Of a DNA stretch of 64,000 nt, positions 8,224-17,246 are shown piece after piece. The translations under genes and the position numbers were made by a program. Location of the stretch: contig NZ_CP104213.1 in the NCBI RefSeq assembly GCF_025244745.1, positions 551,501 through 615,500 on the forward strand, read 5' to 3'. The notes under the pieces were generated by a model, which ran no database searches, was not told the DNA's origin, and saw only the letters and a program-made list of their open reading frames with translations. The DNA is from Deinococcus rubellus. Its GTDB lineage: Bacteria > Deinococcota > Deinococci > Deinococcales > Deinococcaceae. How positions within the stretch are numbered: the first letter of the stretch is position 1; the number at the start of each line of letters is the position of its first letter.

Positions 8224-8685
8224 CTGACCCTGAGCGCCCTGCCTGGCACCGTCGACCCTGCCAAAACCATGAGCGACACCATGAAAGACGCAGCCATGAG
8301 TGCCAGCATGGGCCAAGCCAGGGCAACTTCAAATCGTTGGAAGCATCCACCAGCGGTTAAGGTGAGGTGGAGCAGGAACGGCGGCCACTCCCTGCTGAAC
8401 ATCACCGGCCTGAAGACCGAACCCGCGCCCGACCTCAAGGTGTGGCTGTATCAGGACCAGAGCGGTGTGAAGAGGGGAGCCACCAGTCTGAAAGTGGCAG
8501 GCAAATACTTCACGGTGGTGGTCAACGACCTGCCCAAAGACCTAGGGTTCAATAGCAGTGTGCTGTGGTGCGGTCAGGTGAGCGCCGCGTTCGGAATTGC
8601 CGCCCTGAAACAAGGTTCTTTGGTCCGGACGTCCTCACTGCATTCTGATTGGGGAAGTTCTTGCATTCAGCCCAGTTCGTGGTAG
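8224..8685 (+). pseudogene. Decayed DM13-domain protein
   Basis: The readable frame contains PDLKVWLYQD, a VVVNDLPKDLG stretch and VLWCGQ-x4-FGIAAL. These match the DM13 domain core and its closing (I/V)WC-x(5)-FG-x-A-x-L motif, found in secreted redox-type proteins. The N-terminal DM13 strand (GNFKSLEASTSG) lies in a different frame at about 8320-8357, so at least one frameshift splits the domain. The expected start position 8 bases after AAGGAG reads CTG, the signal peptide core is gone, and the normal stop is lost. The frame therefore runs on into the tail of the next gene. This is a family-level call from motifs, not a search. Confidence 0.65.
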
Positions 8686-9137
8686 TCGCCCCGGAAATAG
8701 ATCAGCGGGTCGTCGTCGGTGTAGCGGCTGTACTCGACCTCGCCCACGAACAGGGTGTGGTCGCCCGCGTCCACGCTGCTGTGTTTGCGGCATACGAGTT
8801 GCGCCACCGCGCCTGCGATCAGCGGCAGGCCCTCGTGGTCGAACCAGGGCACGTCCACCGCCTGCGGCCTTCCGGCAAAGTGGTCGCTGAGATGGCGCTG
8901 GGCCACACTCAGCACGCTGACGCCGAAGCGCTGGACCTCTTCCAGGGCGGCATGCATGCTGGCCCGCTTGTCCACGCCCACCAGAATCAACGGCGGAGTC
9001 AGGCTGACACTGACAAAGGCGTTGGCGGTCATGCCGCGCTTCTCGCCCGCGTGGGCGGCGGTGATGATGGTCACACCGCTGGCGAAGCGGCCCAGCGTCT
9101 GGCGAAACTCGTGCGGCAGCAAGGCGGAGGAGGTCAT
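8667..9137 (-). CDS. Flavin reductase family protein (FMN-binding split barrel)
   Basis: 156 residues. The order FASGVTIITA, GMTANAFVSVSLTPPLILVGVDKRASMH and GVSVLSVAQRHLSDHFAG matches the HpaC/NtaB/flavin-reductase-like domain. These proteins bind FMN/FAD and supply reduced flavin to partner monooxygenases, using NAD(P)H. No partner oxygenase is adjacent, so the physiological partner is unknown. TAACAT lies 6 bases before the ATG. Its 3' end is overlapped by the run-on frame of the DM13 pseudogene. Confidence 0.9.
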   Translation of the reverse strand: MTSSALLPHEFRQTLGRFASGVTIITAAHAGEKRGMTANAFVSVSLTPPLILVGVDKRASMHAALEEVQRFGVSVLSVAQRHLSDHFAGRPQAVDVPWFDHEGLPLIAGAVAQLVCRKHSSVDAGDHTLFVGEVEYSRYTDDDPLIYFRGDYHELG

Positions 9138-9143
9138 GCCGGT

Positions 9144-9149
9144 ATGTTA
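9144..9149 (-). promoter_or_regulatory. -10 element TAACAT of the flavin reductase gene
   Basis: TAACAT on the minus strand is separated from the ATG at 9137 by 6 bases, implying a leaderless transcript. Confidence 0.5.
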
Positions 9150-9187
9150 AACGCTCGGGCGGGTTCGCCGAGCTGACCTCCCAGGGC

Positions 9188-9853
<666 letters not shown>

Positions 9854-9916
9854 ACGGCCTGTAGCGTAACCCAGGGCGCGGCGGGGCAAATGAAGTCCGT
9901 CTACACTCACCGGGTC

Positions 9917-10999
9917 ATGCCTGATCTGGACACTTTACCTGACGGGCCAGAAACGCTGCGCCCGGCGCTGCTGGCCTGGTTTGACCGCCACGCCCGCGAT
10001 CTGCCCTGGCGGACGGTGGACGGGGGCGGCCAGCGCGACCCCTACCGGGTGTGGGTCAGCGAGATTTTGCTCCAGCAGACCCAGGTGGTGCGGGGCCGGG
10101 TGTATTTCGAGAACTTCGTTCAGCAGTTCCCTGACGTGCAGTCGCTGGCCGACGCACCCACCGAGGACGTGCTGAAAGCCTGGGAAGGCTGCGGCTACTA
10201 CGCCCGCGCCCGTAACCTGCACAAAGCTGCCAGGATCATTGCCGAAACGCAAATGCCGACTACCTATGACGGCTGGCTGGCCCTGCCCGGCGTGGGGCCG
10301 TACACGGCGGCGGCCATCAGCAGTCTGGCGTTCGGGGAAGCGCGGGCCGTCAACGACGGCAACGTGCGGCGGGTGCTCGCGCGCCTGTATGCCGAGGTCC
10401 AGCCGGGCGAGAAGTGGGTACAGGCTCAGGCCGACGCTCTGCTCGACCCGCACCGGCCCGGCGACTGGAACGAGGCGCTGATGGACCTGGGCGCGACCAT
10501 CTGCACGCCCAGACGTCCGAACTGTCCGGCCTGCCCACTCTCGGCGCACTGTGTGGCCCGGCGAAGCGGTGACCCGGCCGCCTATCCCGTCGCCAAGAAA
10601 CGTTCGCCAGTCAAGGTGGTGCGGGCGGTGGCCCTACTGATCGGGAACGCAGAGTCGGCCTACCTTGAGCAGCGGGTCGGCCCGCTGCTGGGCGGCCTCT
10701 ACGGATTGCCTATCGAGGAAGGCGAGGGGGCGCTGGAGAGACTACTCACGCGCCTGAGTGCCCGTTCGCCCCTATTTCTCGGCACTGTCAGCCACAGCAT
10801 GACCCACCTCCAGATCACGCTGGAGGTCTACGCCGCCGAGTCGGAACTGATGGGGGAAGCTGTTGGAGCGCGTCCCCTCTCGCGGCTCGATCATAAGGCG
10901 CTGGCGCTGCTGAGCGGGCAGGGCCAGCTCTGGGAAAAGCCTCCGCATGCGCCAACTCAAGGCGTAGAATGTGGGCGTGAGTACCCGCAGCAAGAGTAG
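9917..10999 (+). CDS. mutY: A/G-specific adenine glycosylase
   Basis: 360 residues. It removes adenine paired with 8-oxoguanine in base-excision repair. The HhH-GPD fold carries the helix-hairpin-helix LPGVGPYTA at about 123-131 and the catalytic Asp at about residue 147 ([10 protein letters not shown]). An iron-sulfur cluster motif C196-x6-C203-x2-C206-x5-C212 is intact. The C-terminal part (about 225-345) is the MutT-like domain that reads 8-oxoG. The frame is open far upstream, but homology begins at this ATG. TACACT stands 9 bases before it. Its end overlaps the start of uppS by 23 bases. Confidence 0.93.
   Translation: MPDLDTLPDGPETLRPALLAWFDRHARDLPWRTVDGGGQRDPYRVWVSEILLQQTQVVRGRVYFENFVQQFPDVQSLADAPTEDVLKAWEGCGYYARARNLHKAARIIAETQMPTTYDGWLALPGVGPYTAAAISSLAFGEARAVNDGNVRRVLARLYAEVQPGEKWVQAQADALLDPHRPGDWNEALMDLGATICTPRRPNCPACPLSAHCVARRSGDPAAYPVAKKRSPVKVVRAVALLIGNAESAYLEQRVGPLLGGLYGLPIEEGEGALERLLTRLSARSPLFLGTVSHSMTHLQITLEVYAAESELMGEAVGARPLSRLDHKALALLSGQGQLWEKPPHAPTQGVECGREYPQQE
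10965..10970 (+). promoter_or_regulatory. -10 element TAGAAT of uppS, inside mutY
   Basis: TAGAAT ends 6 bases before the GTG at 10977. It lies within the last codons of mutY, so uppS can be transcribed separately. The spacing favours this GTG over the GTG at 10971. Confidence 0.5.
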
Positions 11000-11825
11000 C
11001 AACCGCCTCATTCGCAGCGGGGCCAAGGCCGCGCTGAAATGGCGCGATGCTGCTGCAAAGCCACTCTACTGGTGGTACGCCCAGCGCCTGGAGCGTGAGG
11101 TCAAGGCGCACGCCCGCTTGCCGCAGCACCTTGGCCTGATTCTCGACGGCAACCGGCGCTTTGCCCGGGTGGCTGGCATGCAGCGCGAACTCGGCTACGA
11201 ATTCGGCATCGACAAGGCCCACGAGGTGTTGCAGTGGTGTCTGGAGCTCGGCATTCCGGTGGCGACCATCTGGGTACTGAGCACCGACAACGTCAAGCGC
11301 GACCCTGACGAGGTGGCCCACCTGATGACCCTCTTCGAGCGCGAGGCCCGCAAGCTGGCGGTGGATAAGCGAATCCACGCCAACAGGGTGCGGGTGCGGG
11401 CCATCGGGCAGCATCAGGACTTCCCCGGCAACGTCACGCAAGCACTCTCTGAACTGGAAGAGAAGACGCGTCACTACGACGGCATGCTGCTCAATATCGC
11501 GGTGGGCTACGGCGGGCGCGAGGAGATCGTGGACGCGGTGAAAGCGCACCTCTCCAGCCAGAGTGAGGCGGGCCGCAGCGTGGCCGAGGTCGCCGCCGAA
11601 CTGCACCCTGACCACCTCAGCGCCCGGATGTACACGGCGGGCGTGCCCGACCCAGATTTCATTATCCGCACGTCCGGCGAGATCCGGCTATCGGGCTTCA
11701 TGTTGTGGCAGAGCGTGTATTCGGAGTTCTACTTCTGCGACGTGTACTGGCCGGGCTTCCGGCGGGTGGACTTCCTGCGGGCGTTGCGTGACTTCCAGGA
11801 CCGCAAACGGCGGTTTGGAAAATAG
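10977..11825 (+). CDS. uppS: Isoprenyl transferase (undecaprenyl diphosphate synthase type)
   Basis: 282 residues. It condenses isopentenyl diphosphate units in cis onto an allylic primer to make the lipid carrier of cell-wall synthesis. The catalytic Asp is D57 in LILDGNRRFAR. The family signature RTSGEIRLS-x-FMLWQ and the acidic YFCDVYWPGF segment are present. The N-terminus is longer and more basic than in E. coli. The protein ends FQDRKRRFGK, and the bases after its stop repeat this tail twice more. GTG at 10977 is preferred over 10971 from the -10 spacing. Confidence 0.92.
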   Translation: MSTRSKSSNRLIRSGAKAALKWRDAAAKPLYWWYAQRLEREVKAHARLPQHLGLILDGNRRFARVAGMQRELGYEFGIDKAHEVLQWCLELGIPVATIWVLSTDNVKRDPDEVAHLMTLFEREARKLAVDKRIHANRVRVRAIGQHQDFPGNVTQALSELEEKTRHYDGMLLNIAVGYGGREEIVDAVKAHLSSQSEAGRSVAEVAAELHPDHLSARMYTAGVPDPDFIIRTSGEIRLSGFMLWQSVYSEFYFCDVYWPGFRRVDFLRALRDFQDRKRRFGK

Positions 11826-11898
11826 ACACAGCCAGGACCGCAAACGGTGGTTCAGAAAAGAGCTACAGCAGGATAGAAACCGTCGGTTCGGCAAGCGG
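11796..11898 (+). repeat. Three degenerate ~36-base copies of the uppS 3' end
   Basis: Copies start at 11796, 11833 and 11869, each beginning CAGGA and encoding versions of QDRKRRFGK (QDRKRWFRK, QDRNRRFGK). The period is 37 then 36 bases. The 37-base step shifts the frame and brings in the TAG stop after copy 1, while copies 2 and 3 remain in frame with each other. The copies lie just before a gap of about 30 bases to the next small gene. Confidence 0.75.
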
Positions 11899-11930
11899 CT
11901 ACCGCGCCCGTCCAACCCCGTCCTCAGCCA

Positions 11931-12134
11931 TCAGGCTGACCACAGTGGTACAGGCCAGAAGGCCAGCAGCGGGTAGAGCAGCAGCAAGGCCCACCAGGCG
12001 CGGGGCGGCAGGTCAGACAGCAGCCAACACAGCAGCATCAGTGCCAACAGGCTCAATCCCAGGATGGGTTGTGTCGTTGGGCTGAACCACTGAGAAAATA
12101 CATTGAAGACACATTGAATGACGTTGATGTCCAC
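11931..12134 (-). CDS. Small two-helix membrane protein, unknown
   Basis: 67 residues from GTG. Two hydrophobic helices (about 24-40, LGLSLLALMLLCWLL, and about 45-62, AWWALLLLYPLLAFWP) are joined by a short SDLPPR loop, giving a small inner-membrane protein. A G-rich stretch directly before the GTG could serve as a weak ribosome site. Family not recognised. The orderly helix-loop-helix pattern and lack of an overlapping gene argue that it is real. Confidence 0.5.
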   Translation of the reverse strand: MDINVIQCVFNVFSQWFSPTTQPILGLSLLALMLLCWLLSDLPPRAWWALLLLYPLLAFWPVPLWSA

Positions 12135-12203
12135 CCCCCATTTTAACCTCGCCTTTCTCTGCCACCTTCCGGCGCACTACTGACGGCCCCGCCCCGCATC
12201 CGT

Positions 12204-12209
12204 CACAAT
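12204..12209 (+). promoter_or_regulatory. -10 element CACAAT of the HRDC gene
   Basis: CACAAT is 7 bases from the ATG at 12217. It overlaps the alternative in-frame ATG at 12208, which would therefore lie upstream of the transcript start. Confidence 0.4.
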
Positions 12210-12216
12210 GGAGAGC

Positions 12217-13794
12217 ATGACAGCCGTTCCCCCCGATGCCCGCCTGCCCGGCCTGCACGCCGAAGCGGGCGACCCGCACACCCGCCTCAGCCTCGCCCTG
12301 GCCGACCTCGAAGGAGCCGCCTGGGGCCTGTTGCTGGCCGATCAGGCCGCGCTGGCCCGCCAACTGGCCGCCCACTTTGGCCCCGGCACCCTGCGGGTGG
12401 ACGCCCGGCTGGGGGTCAGCCGCGAGGTGTTCGCCTCGGCGGGACTGGCGGTGGCCACCACCGACGCCGACTGGCGCGGCGCGAAGGCGGTGTGGCTGCT
12501 GGAACCCGACGAGCGCGCCCTCAAGCGGGCCAAGCGGGCTGACGTGCCAGTGATCGTGGACGCCACGCTGGCCCCCGGCGGCGGCTGGCTGGAGCGCGAG
12601 GCCACGCTGATCGTCTACCGCGACGCCGCGACCCTCAGCGGCTTCGGCGACGTGAGCGCGGCGGCCCTCTTCGGTGAGGGACCGGCTCCGCAGCGCGCCG
12701 CCCCCGCGCCCAGCGACCTGAGTCTGGCGATGATTCTGCGCGACCTGGCCAGCCTGCCGCTGCGCCTGGCCCGCGCCGCCCGCACCACCGCGACCCTGCT
12801 GGAACGCTTTGGCGGAGCGGCCCAGGCGACGGGACCCACTGCCCTGCTGCTCTCACCCGACAGCGCTGCCGACACCCACCAGCCCATCGGTGGAGTGCTG
12901 GCCGCCGCCCGCAACGTGGGTATCGGCACCCTGATCACGCCGGGCGTGCAGGGGCTGGACGCGGTGCTGGCACTGTTGCGCGGTGACGAGTCGGTCAGCC
13001 GCCCGGCCAGTGCCGAGCCTGCCCGCGCTGAATCTGTGCTGGCCGAGCCATCTTCCCCGGCCCAGCATGCTCAGGTCCAGATCCAGCCCGTTCAGCCGCC
13101 TGCCGAAACGGCTGTGATCAAGACAGCACCGCCCGAAGTGCTGAATTACGTGCCGGAGATCGTCTTTTCGGACAGTGCGCCGCACCCGGAGCCGGAATCC
13201 CGGCGCGACGAATCATCCCGCCAGGAGCCGGTTCAGTTGGAAGCCAGCCAGGCGCAGTCGCCCGCTGCCGAGGCGGGTCGCCACGACTTCACGAACGGGC
13301 CGATGGAGAATGAGGAACCCGGGGCCGAGCTGCCGGACGCCGCGCTTCAGCCGGAGCCGCCGCAGACCCGGCGCAACGCACCGCAGCGGGAACGCCGGGG
13401 CCGCCGCGACTTTCAGCCCAGGTCAGCCGAGCCGCAGGCCGCCCAGGTCGGTGCGGAGCAGCCGGACGAGGTTCATGCTGAGGCGTCTCAATCTGAGGCG
13501 GACCTGCCCGAGATTGTCCTGACACCTGATTTGCCGCCGGCCGAGAGCAAGGACCCCACCGAGGGCCTCAGCGACGAGCAGCGCGCCACCTACGCCCGTC
13601 TGCGCGACTGGCGCAACGCCGAGGCCAAACGACAGGACATCAGCCGCTTCATCATCGCCAGCAATGCCACCCTGGCCGAGATCGCCCGCAGTGCCCCGCG
13701 CGACGAGACCGAACTCCGCAAGGTGCGCGGCATGGGGCCGGAGCGCGTCCGCAAGTACGGTGAGGCGCTGCTCGGCACCGTGCAGGCCGACTGA
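12217..13794 (+). CDS. HRDC-domain protein on a degenerate Cys/Met-type PLP fold
   Basis: 525 residues in three parts. Residues about 15-155 follow the large-domain pattern of Cys/Met-metabolism PLP enzymes: a KAVWLLEPDER stretch like LVWLETPSNP, VIVDATLAP with D115 in the cofactor-Asp position, and RDAATLSGFGD where the catalytic SATKYLSGHSD should be. The Schiff-base lysine is replaced (A138), so the fold should be inactive. Residues about 260-440 are a low-complexity Pro/Glu/Ala/Gln linker. Residues about 450-525 are an HRDC domain (LRDWRNAEAKRQDISRFII, then VRGMGPERVRKYGEALL), a nucleic-acid-binding module of RecQ helicases and RNase D. A role in DNA or RNA handling is inferred only from HRDC. 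Confidence 0.8.
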   Translation: MTAVPPDARLPGLHAEAGDPHTRLSLALADLEGAAWGLLLADQAALARQLAAHFGPGTLRVDARLGVSREVFASAGLAVATTDADWRGAKAVWLLEPDERALKRAKRADVPVIVDATLAPGGGWLEREATLIVYRDAATLSGFGDVSAAALFGEGPAPQRAAPAPSDLSLAMILRDLASLPLRLARAARTTATLLERFGGAAQATGPTALLLSPDSAADTHQPIGGVLAAARNVGIGTLITPGVQGLDAVLALLRGDESVSRPASAEPARAESVLAEPSSPAQHAQVQIQPVQPPAETAVIKTAPPEVLNYVPEIVFSDSAPHPEPESRRDESSRQEPVQLEASQAQSPAAEAGRHDFTNGPMENEEPGAELPDAALQPEPPQTRRNAPQRERRGRRDFQPRSAEPQAAQVGAEQPDEVHAEASQSEADLPEIVLTPDLPPAESKDPTEGLSDEQRATYARLRDWRNAEAKRQDISRFIIASNATLAEIARSAPRDETELRKVRGMGPERVRKYGEALLGTVQAD

Positions 13795-13861
13795 GGGGCA
13801 AAAACGTTTGAGGGTCAAAGGGGCGAAGCTCTACGGAGGTCTCTCCTGAACCCCTCACCGC

Positions 13862-15262
13862 TCAGATGTCCTCGCTGCCCGAATCCATCCGGACCACGCG
13901 GGGTCGGAACTCGCCCAGCACCTCCACCAGCTCGCTCTGGGCCGCGATCACCGCCTCGATGCGCTTGTAGGCCTGGGGAGCCTCGTCGACGCCGCCGCCG
14001 ATCAATGTCACGCCCCGGTCCCTGAGGTAAGCGCTGACCACCGATTTGCTGAGTGCCGCCTGGGCCGCTTTGCGTCCGAGCTGCCGCCCCGCGCCGTGCG
14101 AGGCGCTGCCCAGTGCCGGGGCGTAACCCTTGCCGCGCACCAGGTAGCCGGGGTCGGCCATGCTGCCGGGAATCAGGCCGAGCTGCCCGGCGGCGGCGGG
14201 CGTGGCTCCCTTGCGGTGAACGATCAGCTCCTCGCCGTTCACCGTTTCCTTCCAGGCCAGGTTGTGGCTGTTGCGGGCACTCAGCGCGGCGACTTCGCCC
14301 AGGGCGCGGCTGAGGCGGGCGTGAAGCTGCTCGTGGTTGGCCAGCGCGTAGCGGCCTGCCAAATTCATGGCCTGCCAGTATGCCTCGCCCGCCTCGCTGC
14401 CCAGGTCGAGCCAGGCGAGTTTCCTGGCGCTGGTATCCAGGGCCGGGTGCAGGCTCTCGGCCAGTTTGGTGAAGTGGCCCGCCACCTGCGCCCCGAAACC
14501 GCGTGAGCCGCTGTGCGAGAGCAGGGCCAGATAGGTTCCGGCTTCCAGGCCCGCTTCCGGTGCGCTCAGGGTGAACGCGCCGAACTCGGCGAAGTGGTTG
14601 CCGCTGCCCGAGCTGCCGATCTGCTCGGCGGCCTTGTCGTGCAGGCGGCGCAGGACCGGCTGCTCGTCCCAGGCGGCCTCGTCCAGCACGGCATGACCCA
14701 GGCGTTCGCGGCGCTCGAAGCCGATGCCCGCGCCGAAGCGGGTGTGCTTTTGCAGCAGGTGCAGGGCCTCAGCGGTCTTGAGATGCTCCGGGGGGACGGC
14801 AAAGACCGAGAGGTGCATGGCGCAGCCGATGTCCACCCCGACCCCGTAGGGAATGACTGTGTTCTCGGTGGCCAGCACCCCGCCAATCGGCAGGCCGTAG
14901 CCCACGTGGGCGTCGGGCATCAGCGCTCCGGCGCGGGCAATCGGCAGCTGCATGGCCACGTCCATCTGGGCGCGCGCATTTGCCTCGATCAGCTCTGCGC
15001 CGAACTGGGCATAGGGCAGCGCGGCAGGGCGCAGGGCATCGGCGGCGTGGAATGCGGTGTGGGTCTGCTGGGCCAGCAGTTCGTGTGCCAGCGCCGCATA
15101 CTCGCCCGTTTGGTAGGCGGCGGGCTGAGATTTGACTGCCGAGAGTTCGTCCAGAATTGCCTGACGACCCAGCCCCGTGTCCTCTCTGAGCTGGGCGGCG
15201 GCGAGTGCCAGGCCGATACTTGTGTTGGTGAAGCCGAGTTTGGTGATGTGTTTGCCGTTCAT
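13862..15262 (-). CDS. rtcB: RNA-splicing ligase RtcB
   Basis: 466 residues. RtcB joins RNA 2',3'-cyclic phosphate (3'-phosphate) ends to 5'-OH ends with GTP and Mn2+. Seen are the metal Cys in GVDIGCAMH (C147), GSSGSGNHFAEF, SHSGSRGFG, and the guanylylated His in VHRKGATPA (H349), followed by the GSMADPGYLVRG nucleotide segment. The frame runs 162 codons further upstream, but that part is a shadow of the MFS gene; homology starts at the ATG at 15262. No archease (RtcB activator) or RtcA gene is nearby. It converges on the HRDC gene. Confidence 0.93.
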   Translation of the reverse strand: MNGKHITKLGFTNTSIGLALAAAQLREDTGLGRQAILDELSAVKSQPAAYQTGEYAALAHELLAQQTHTAFHAADALRPAALPYAQFGAELIEANARAQMDVAMQLPIARAGALMPDAHVGYGLPIGGVLATENTVIPYGVGVDIGCAMHLSVFAVPPEHLKTAEALHLLQKHTRFGAGIGFERRERLGHAVLDEAAWDEQPVLRRLHDKAAEQIGSSGSGNHFAEFGAFTLSAPEAGLEAGTYLALLSHSGSRGFGAQVAGHFTKLAESLHPALDTSARKLAWLDLGSEAGEAYWQAMNLAGRYALANHEQLHARLSRALGEVAALSARNSHNLAWKETVNGEELIVHRKGATPAAAGQLGLIPGSMADPGYLVRGKGYAPALGSASHGAGRQLGRKAAQAALSKSVVSAYLRDRGVTLIGGGVDEAPQAYKRIEAVIAAQSELVEVLGEFRPRVVRMDSGSEDI

Positions 15263-15267
15263 GGGGG

Positions 15268-15273
15268 TGTCTA
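15268..15273 (-). promoter_or_regulatory. -10 element TAGACA of rtcB
   Basis: TAGACA on the minus strand ends 5 bases before the ATG at 15262 and fixes the short form of rtcB as the leaderless product. Confidence 0.4.
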
Positions 15274-15441
15274 CCTGGGGTGTGAAGGGGTCGTCGGGGG
15301 CCGCACTGCGGGTTCGCGTGGGTCTGAAGATTGCCGCATGGTGGCCCTCCTTCGGTTTGGCCTGCGAAGGCAGTCTGCCGCACCACGCCCGCGTTCGCCT
15401 GCGCCAAATGACGCATGGACTGGGCCGCCGGGCTAAGCCGT

Positions 15442-16647
15442 TCAGTCCTCCGAAGCACCCACTGTGCTGCCCCGGCCCTGGCCCAGCGCCCGGCCCGGCA
15501 GCCAGTAGTAGAGCTGCGCCAGCAAAAACACGCCTGCGCCCAGCCAGAACACCCTCACACCGCCGCTGGCCCACACCGCGCCGCCCAGTACCGGCCCCAG
15601 CGAGTAGCCGAGCGCCTCGGTGGCCATGACCACGCCCCAGGCGGCGGCGCGTTGCTGCGGCGGCAGGGTCTGACCCACCAGGCCGTTCCAGCCCGCCATG
15701 AACGCGCCGTAGCCCGCGCCGATCAGGGCGCACAGCGGCCATAGCCAAGTGGTCAGGAAGCTGGCCGAGAGGCCCGCCAGCCCGAAGGCGAGGGCTAGCA
15801 GCAGCAGCCCCGGTCCCAGCACCCGGCGCGGCCCGTAGTGATCGGCCAGGCGGCCCGACAGCAGCAACGCGCCCAGCAGAGATGCCCCGCCGAGCAGCCC
15901 CGGCCCCAGTAAGTCACCCAGGTTCAGCTCCAATCGTGCCAGCAGCGGATAAAAAAGAGTTACAAACAGCCCAGGCGCGAGCATCTGGGCAAAGGCGGCG
16001 GGCAGCAGCGAGGCGACCCGCCGCCACTGGAGGAGCCAGTCTCTGGCCGGGCGACCTGCGGTGGGGCCGCTGTCCAACTGATCACTGTCCAGCCGCTGCC
16101 GCCATAAGCTGAGGGCCAGCACAATCACCGCGCCCTGCGCCCACAGCAGCAGCGCGGGCACGGGTGCGGGCGAGCGCAGCATCAGTTGCCCGACGCCCAG
16201 CGTGCCCAGCGCGATTCCCGGCGCGACGCTGAGGTTGGTCAGCGACAGTGCCCGCGCCTCGCGGCCCGGCAGGGCGTACTGCTGAGACACCGCCATCACA
16301 CTGGGCCACAGCACCGCGTAGCCCATGCCCCAGACAGCCGCCAGCGCCAGCAGCGGCCAGAACCCCACTGCGCCCAGCACCCCGAGAATGAAGGCCAGTC
16401 CCAGCAGACTGCTGCCGATCAGCGCGCCGCCGATGCCCAGGCGCTGCGTCAATAAGCCCACTGGCCCCTTGGCCAGCGCGTCCATCAGGTAATGCGCCCC
16501 GACCAGACTGCCCACCTGCGCCAGACTCAGGCCGTACTTCCCGGCGGTGAGCGGCAAAAAGGCCACGATCAGCCCGGCCCGCACGAATTCGCTGATCAGC
16601 AGCAGGGCGATCAGGCGCAGGGTGACGGCGGGCCGGGTCCACAGCAC
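15442..16647 (-). CDS. MFS transporter
   Basis: 401 residues with about twelve hydrophobic helices. The loop between helices 2 and 3 reads LLTQRLGIGGAL and the second half carries GRLADHYGPRRVLGPG, both versions of the facilitator GxLaDrxGrr motif. Helix 4 has GYAVLWPSVMAVSQQYALPGREARALSL. No drug-binding or sugar signature can be assigned, so the substrate is unknown. It starts at GTG with TAAGTT 6 bases upstream. It lies upstream of rtcB on the same strand with 179 bases between, so a joint transcript is possible but rtcB has its own -10. Confidence 0.82.
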   Translation of the reverse strand: MLWTRPAVTLRLIALLLISEFVRAGLIVAFLPLTAGKYGLSLAQVGSLVGAHYLMDALAKGPVGLLTQRLGIGGALIGSSLLGLAFILGVLGAVGFWPLLALAAVWGMGYAVLWPSVMAVSQQYALPGREARALSLTNLSVAPGIALGTLGVGQLMLRSPAPVPALLLWAQGAVIVLALSLWRQRLDSDQLDSGPTAGRPARDWLLQWRRVASLLPAAFAQMLAPGLFVTLFYPLLARLELNLGDLLGPGLLGGASLLGALLLSGRLADHYGPRRVLGPGLLLLALAFGLAGLSASFLTTWLWPLCALIGAGYGAFMAGWNGLVGQTLPPQQRAAAWGVVMATEALGYSLGPVLGGAVWASGGVRVFWLGAGVFLLAQLYYWLPGRALGQGRGSTVGASED

Positions 16648-16653
16648 GCCCCC

Positions 16654-16659
16654 AACTTA
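16654..16659 (-). promoter_or_regulatory. -10 element TAAGTT of the MFS gene
   Basis: TAAGTT on the minus strand lies 6 bases before the GTG at 16647, which supports that non-ATG start. Confidence 0.45.
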
Positions 16660-16717
16660 GCGCGGCGGGTCTGGGGTCAGCAGGGACCCGCCTTCATGTT
16701 CTTCATCAGCGCGACAT

Positions 16718-16723
16718 TAAGGT
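16718..16723 (+). promoter_or_regulatory. -10 element TAAGGT of the CAP-domain gene
   Basis: TAAGGT is 7 bases before the ATG at 16731. AAGGTG could alternatively be read as a weak Shine-Dalgarno site, so leadered translation is not excluded. Confidence 0.35.
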
Positions 16724-16730
16724 GACGGGC

Positions 16731-17195
16731 ATGAGATCACATTTGCTGGCCCTGCTGGGTCTGGTGGCGCTCGGCCAGGGGTGGGCGGCGGGGTCCGAGT
16801 CGGCGCTGCTCGGCGGCGTCAATGCCCTGCGTGCTCAGGGCGTCCGCTGCGCTGGCGTTTCGCGACCCCGCAGCGCCCCGCTGACCTGGACTGCCGCCAA
16901 CAACGCTGCGGCCCGCTTGCAGGCCAGCTATATGGCCCAGACCGGGCGCATCAGCCACACCGGGGCGAACGGCAGCTCGCCGCGCGTGCGGGCCGCGTCG
17001 ACCGGCGTGCGCGGCGGCAACATGAGCGAGATCATCTACCTGAGTGTGGGCCTGAATGCCCAGCAGGCCGTGAACTGGTGGCGTAACTCGCCCGTTCACT
17101 GCTACGCCATGACCAATCCGGTGTACACCAAGGCGGGTATGAGCATCGTGCAGGCCGGGCGCGGCACCGCCTATGTGATGGTGCTGAGTAACTGA
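16731..17195 (+). CDS. Secreted CAP/SCP-domain protein
   Basis: 154 residues. A signal peptide (residues 1-20, LLALLGLVALGQGWA) precedes a single CAP domain: LLGGVNALRAQGVRC, a LTWTAANNAAARLQASYMAQ helix, ISHTGANGSSPRVRAASTG, then NAQQAVNWWRNSPVHCYAMTNPVYTKAGMSI. The usual GEN(I/L) segment reads GGNMSEIIY, so the conserved Glu is shifted. The two cysteines at about residues 40 and 121 could form a disulfide. Bacterial CAP proteins are extracellular and mostly of unknown activity. Start at ATG 16731 rather than GTG 16722. Confidence 0.85.
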   Translation: MRSHLLALLGLVALGQGWAAGSESALLGGVNALRAQGVRCAGVSRPRSAPLTWTAANNAAARLQASYMAQTGRISHTGANGSSPRVRAASTGVRGGNMSEIIYLSVGLNAQQAVNWWRNSPVHCYAMTNPVYTKAGMSIVQAGRGTAYVMVLSN

Positions 17196-17233
17196 TCGCC
17201 CTTCCCATTCGGGAGACGGCCTTCCGGGTGCTC

Positions 17234-17239
17234 TACAAT
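17234..17239 (+). promoter_or_regulatory. -10 element TACAAT, leaderless start
   Basis: TACAAT matches the consensus -10 at five of six positions and lies 7 bases before the ATG at 17247. Confidence 0.5.
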
Positions 17240-17246
17240 CCCTCCC

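Noticed and set aside
11826..11976. CRISPR-like array after uppS
   Set aside because: The repeats are adjacent without spacers and clearly derive from uppS codons.
15263..15748. 162-codon N-terminal extension of rtcB
   Set aside because: The extension overlaps the MFS gene in another frame and has no RtcB homology; a -10 element sits just before the internal ATG at 15262.
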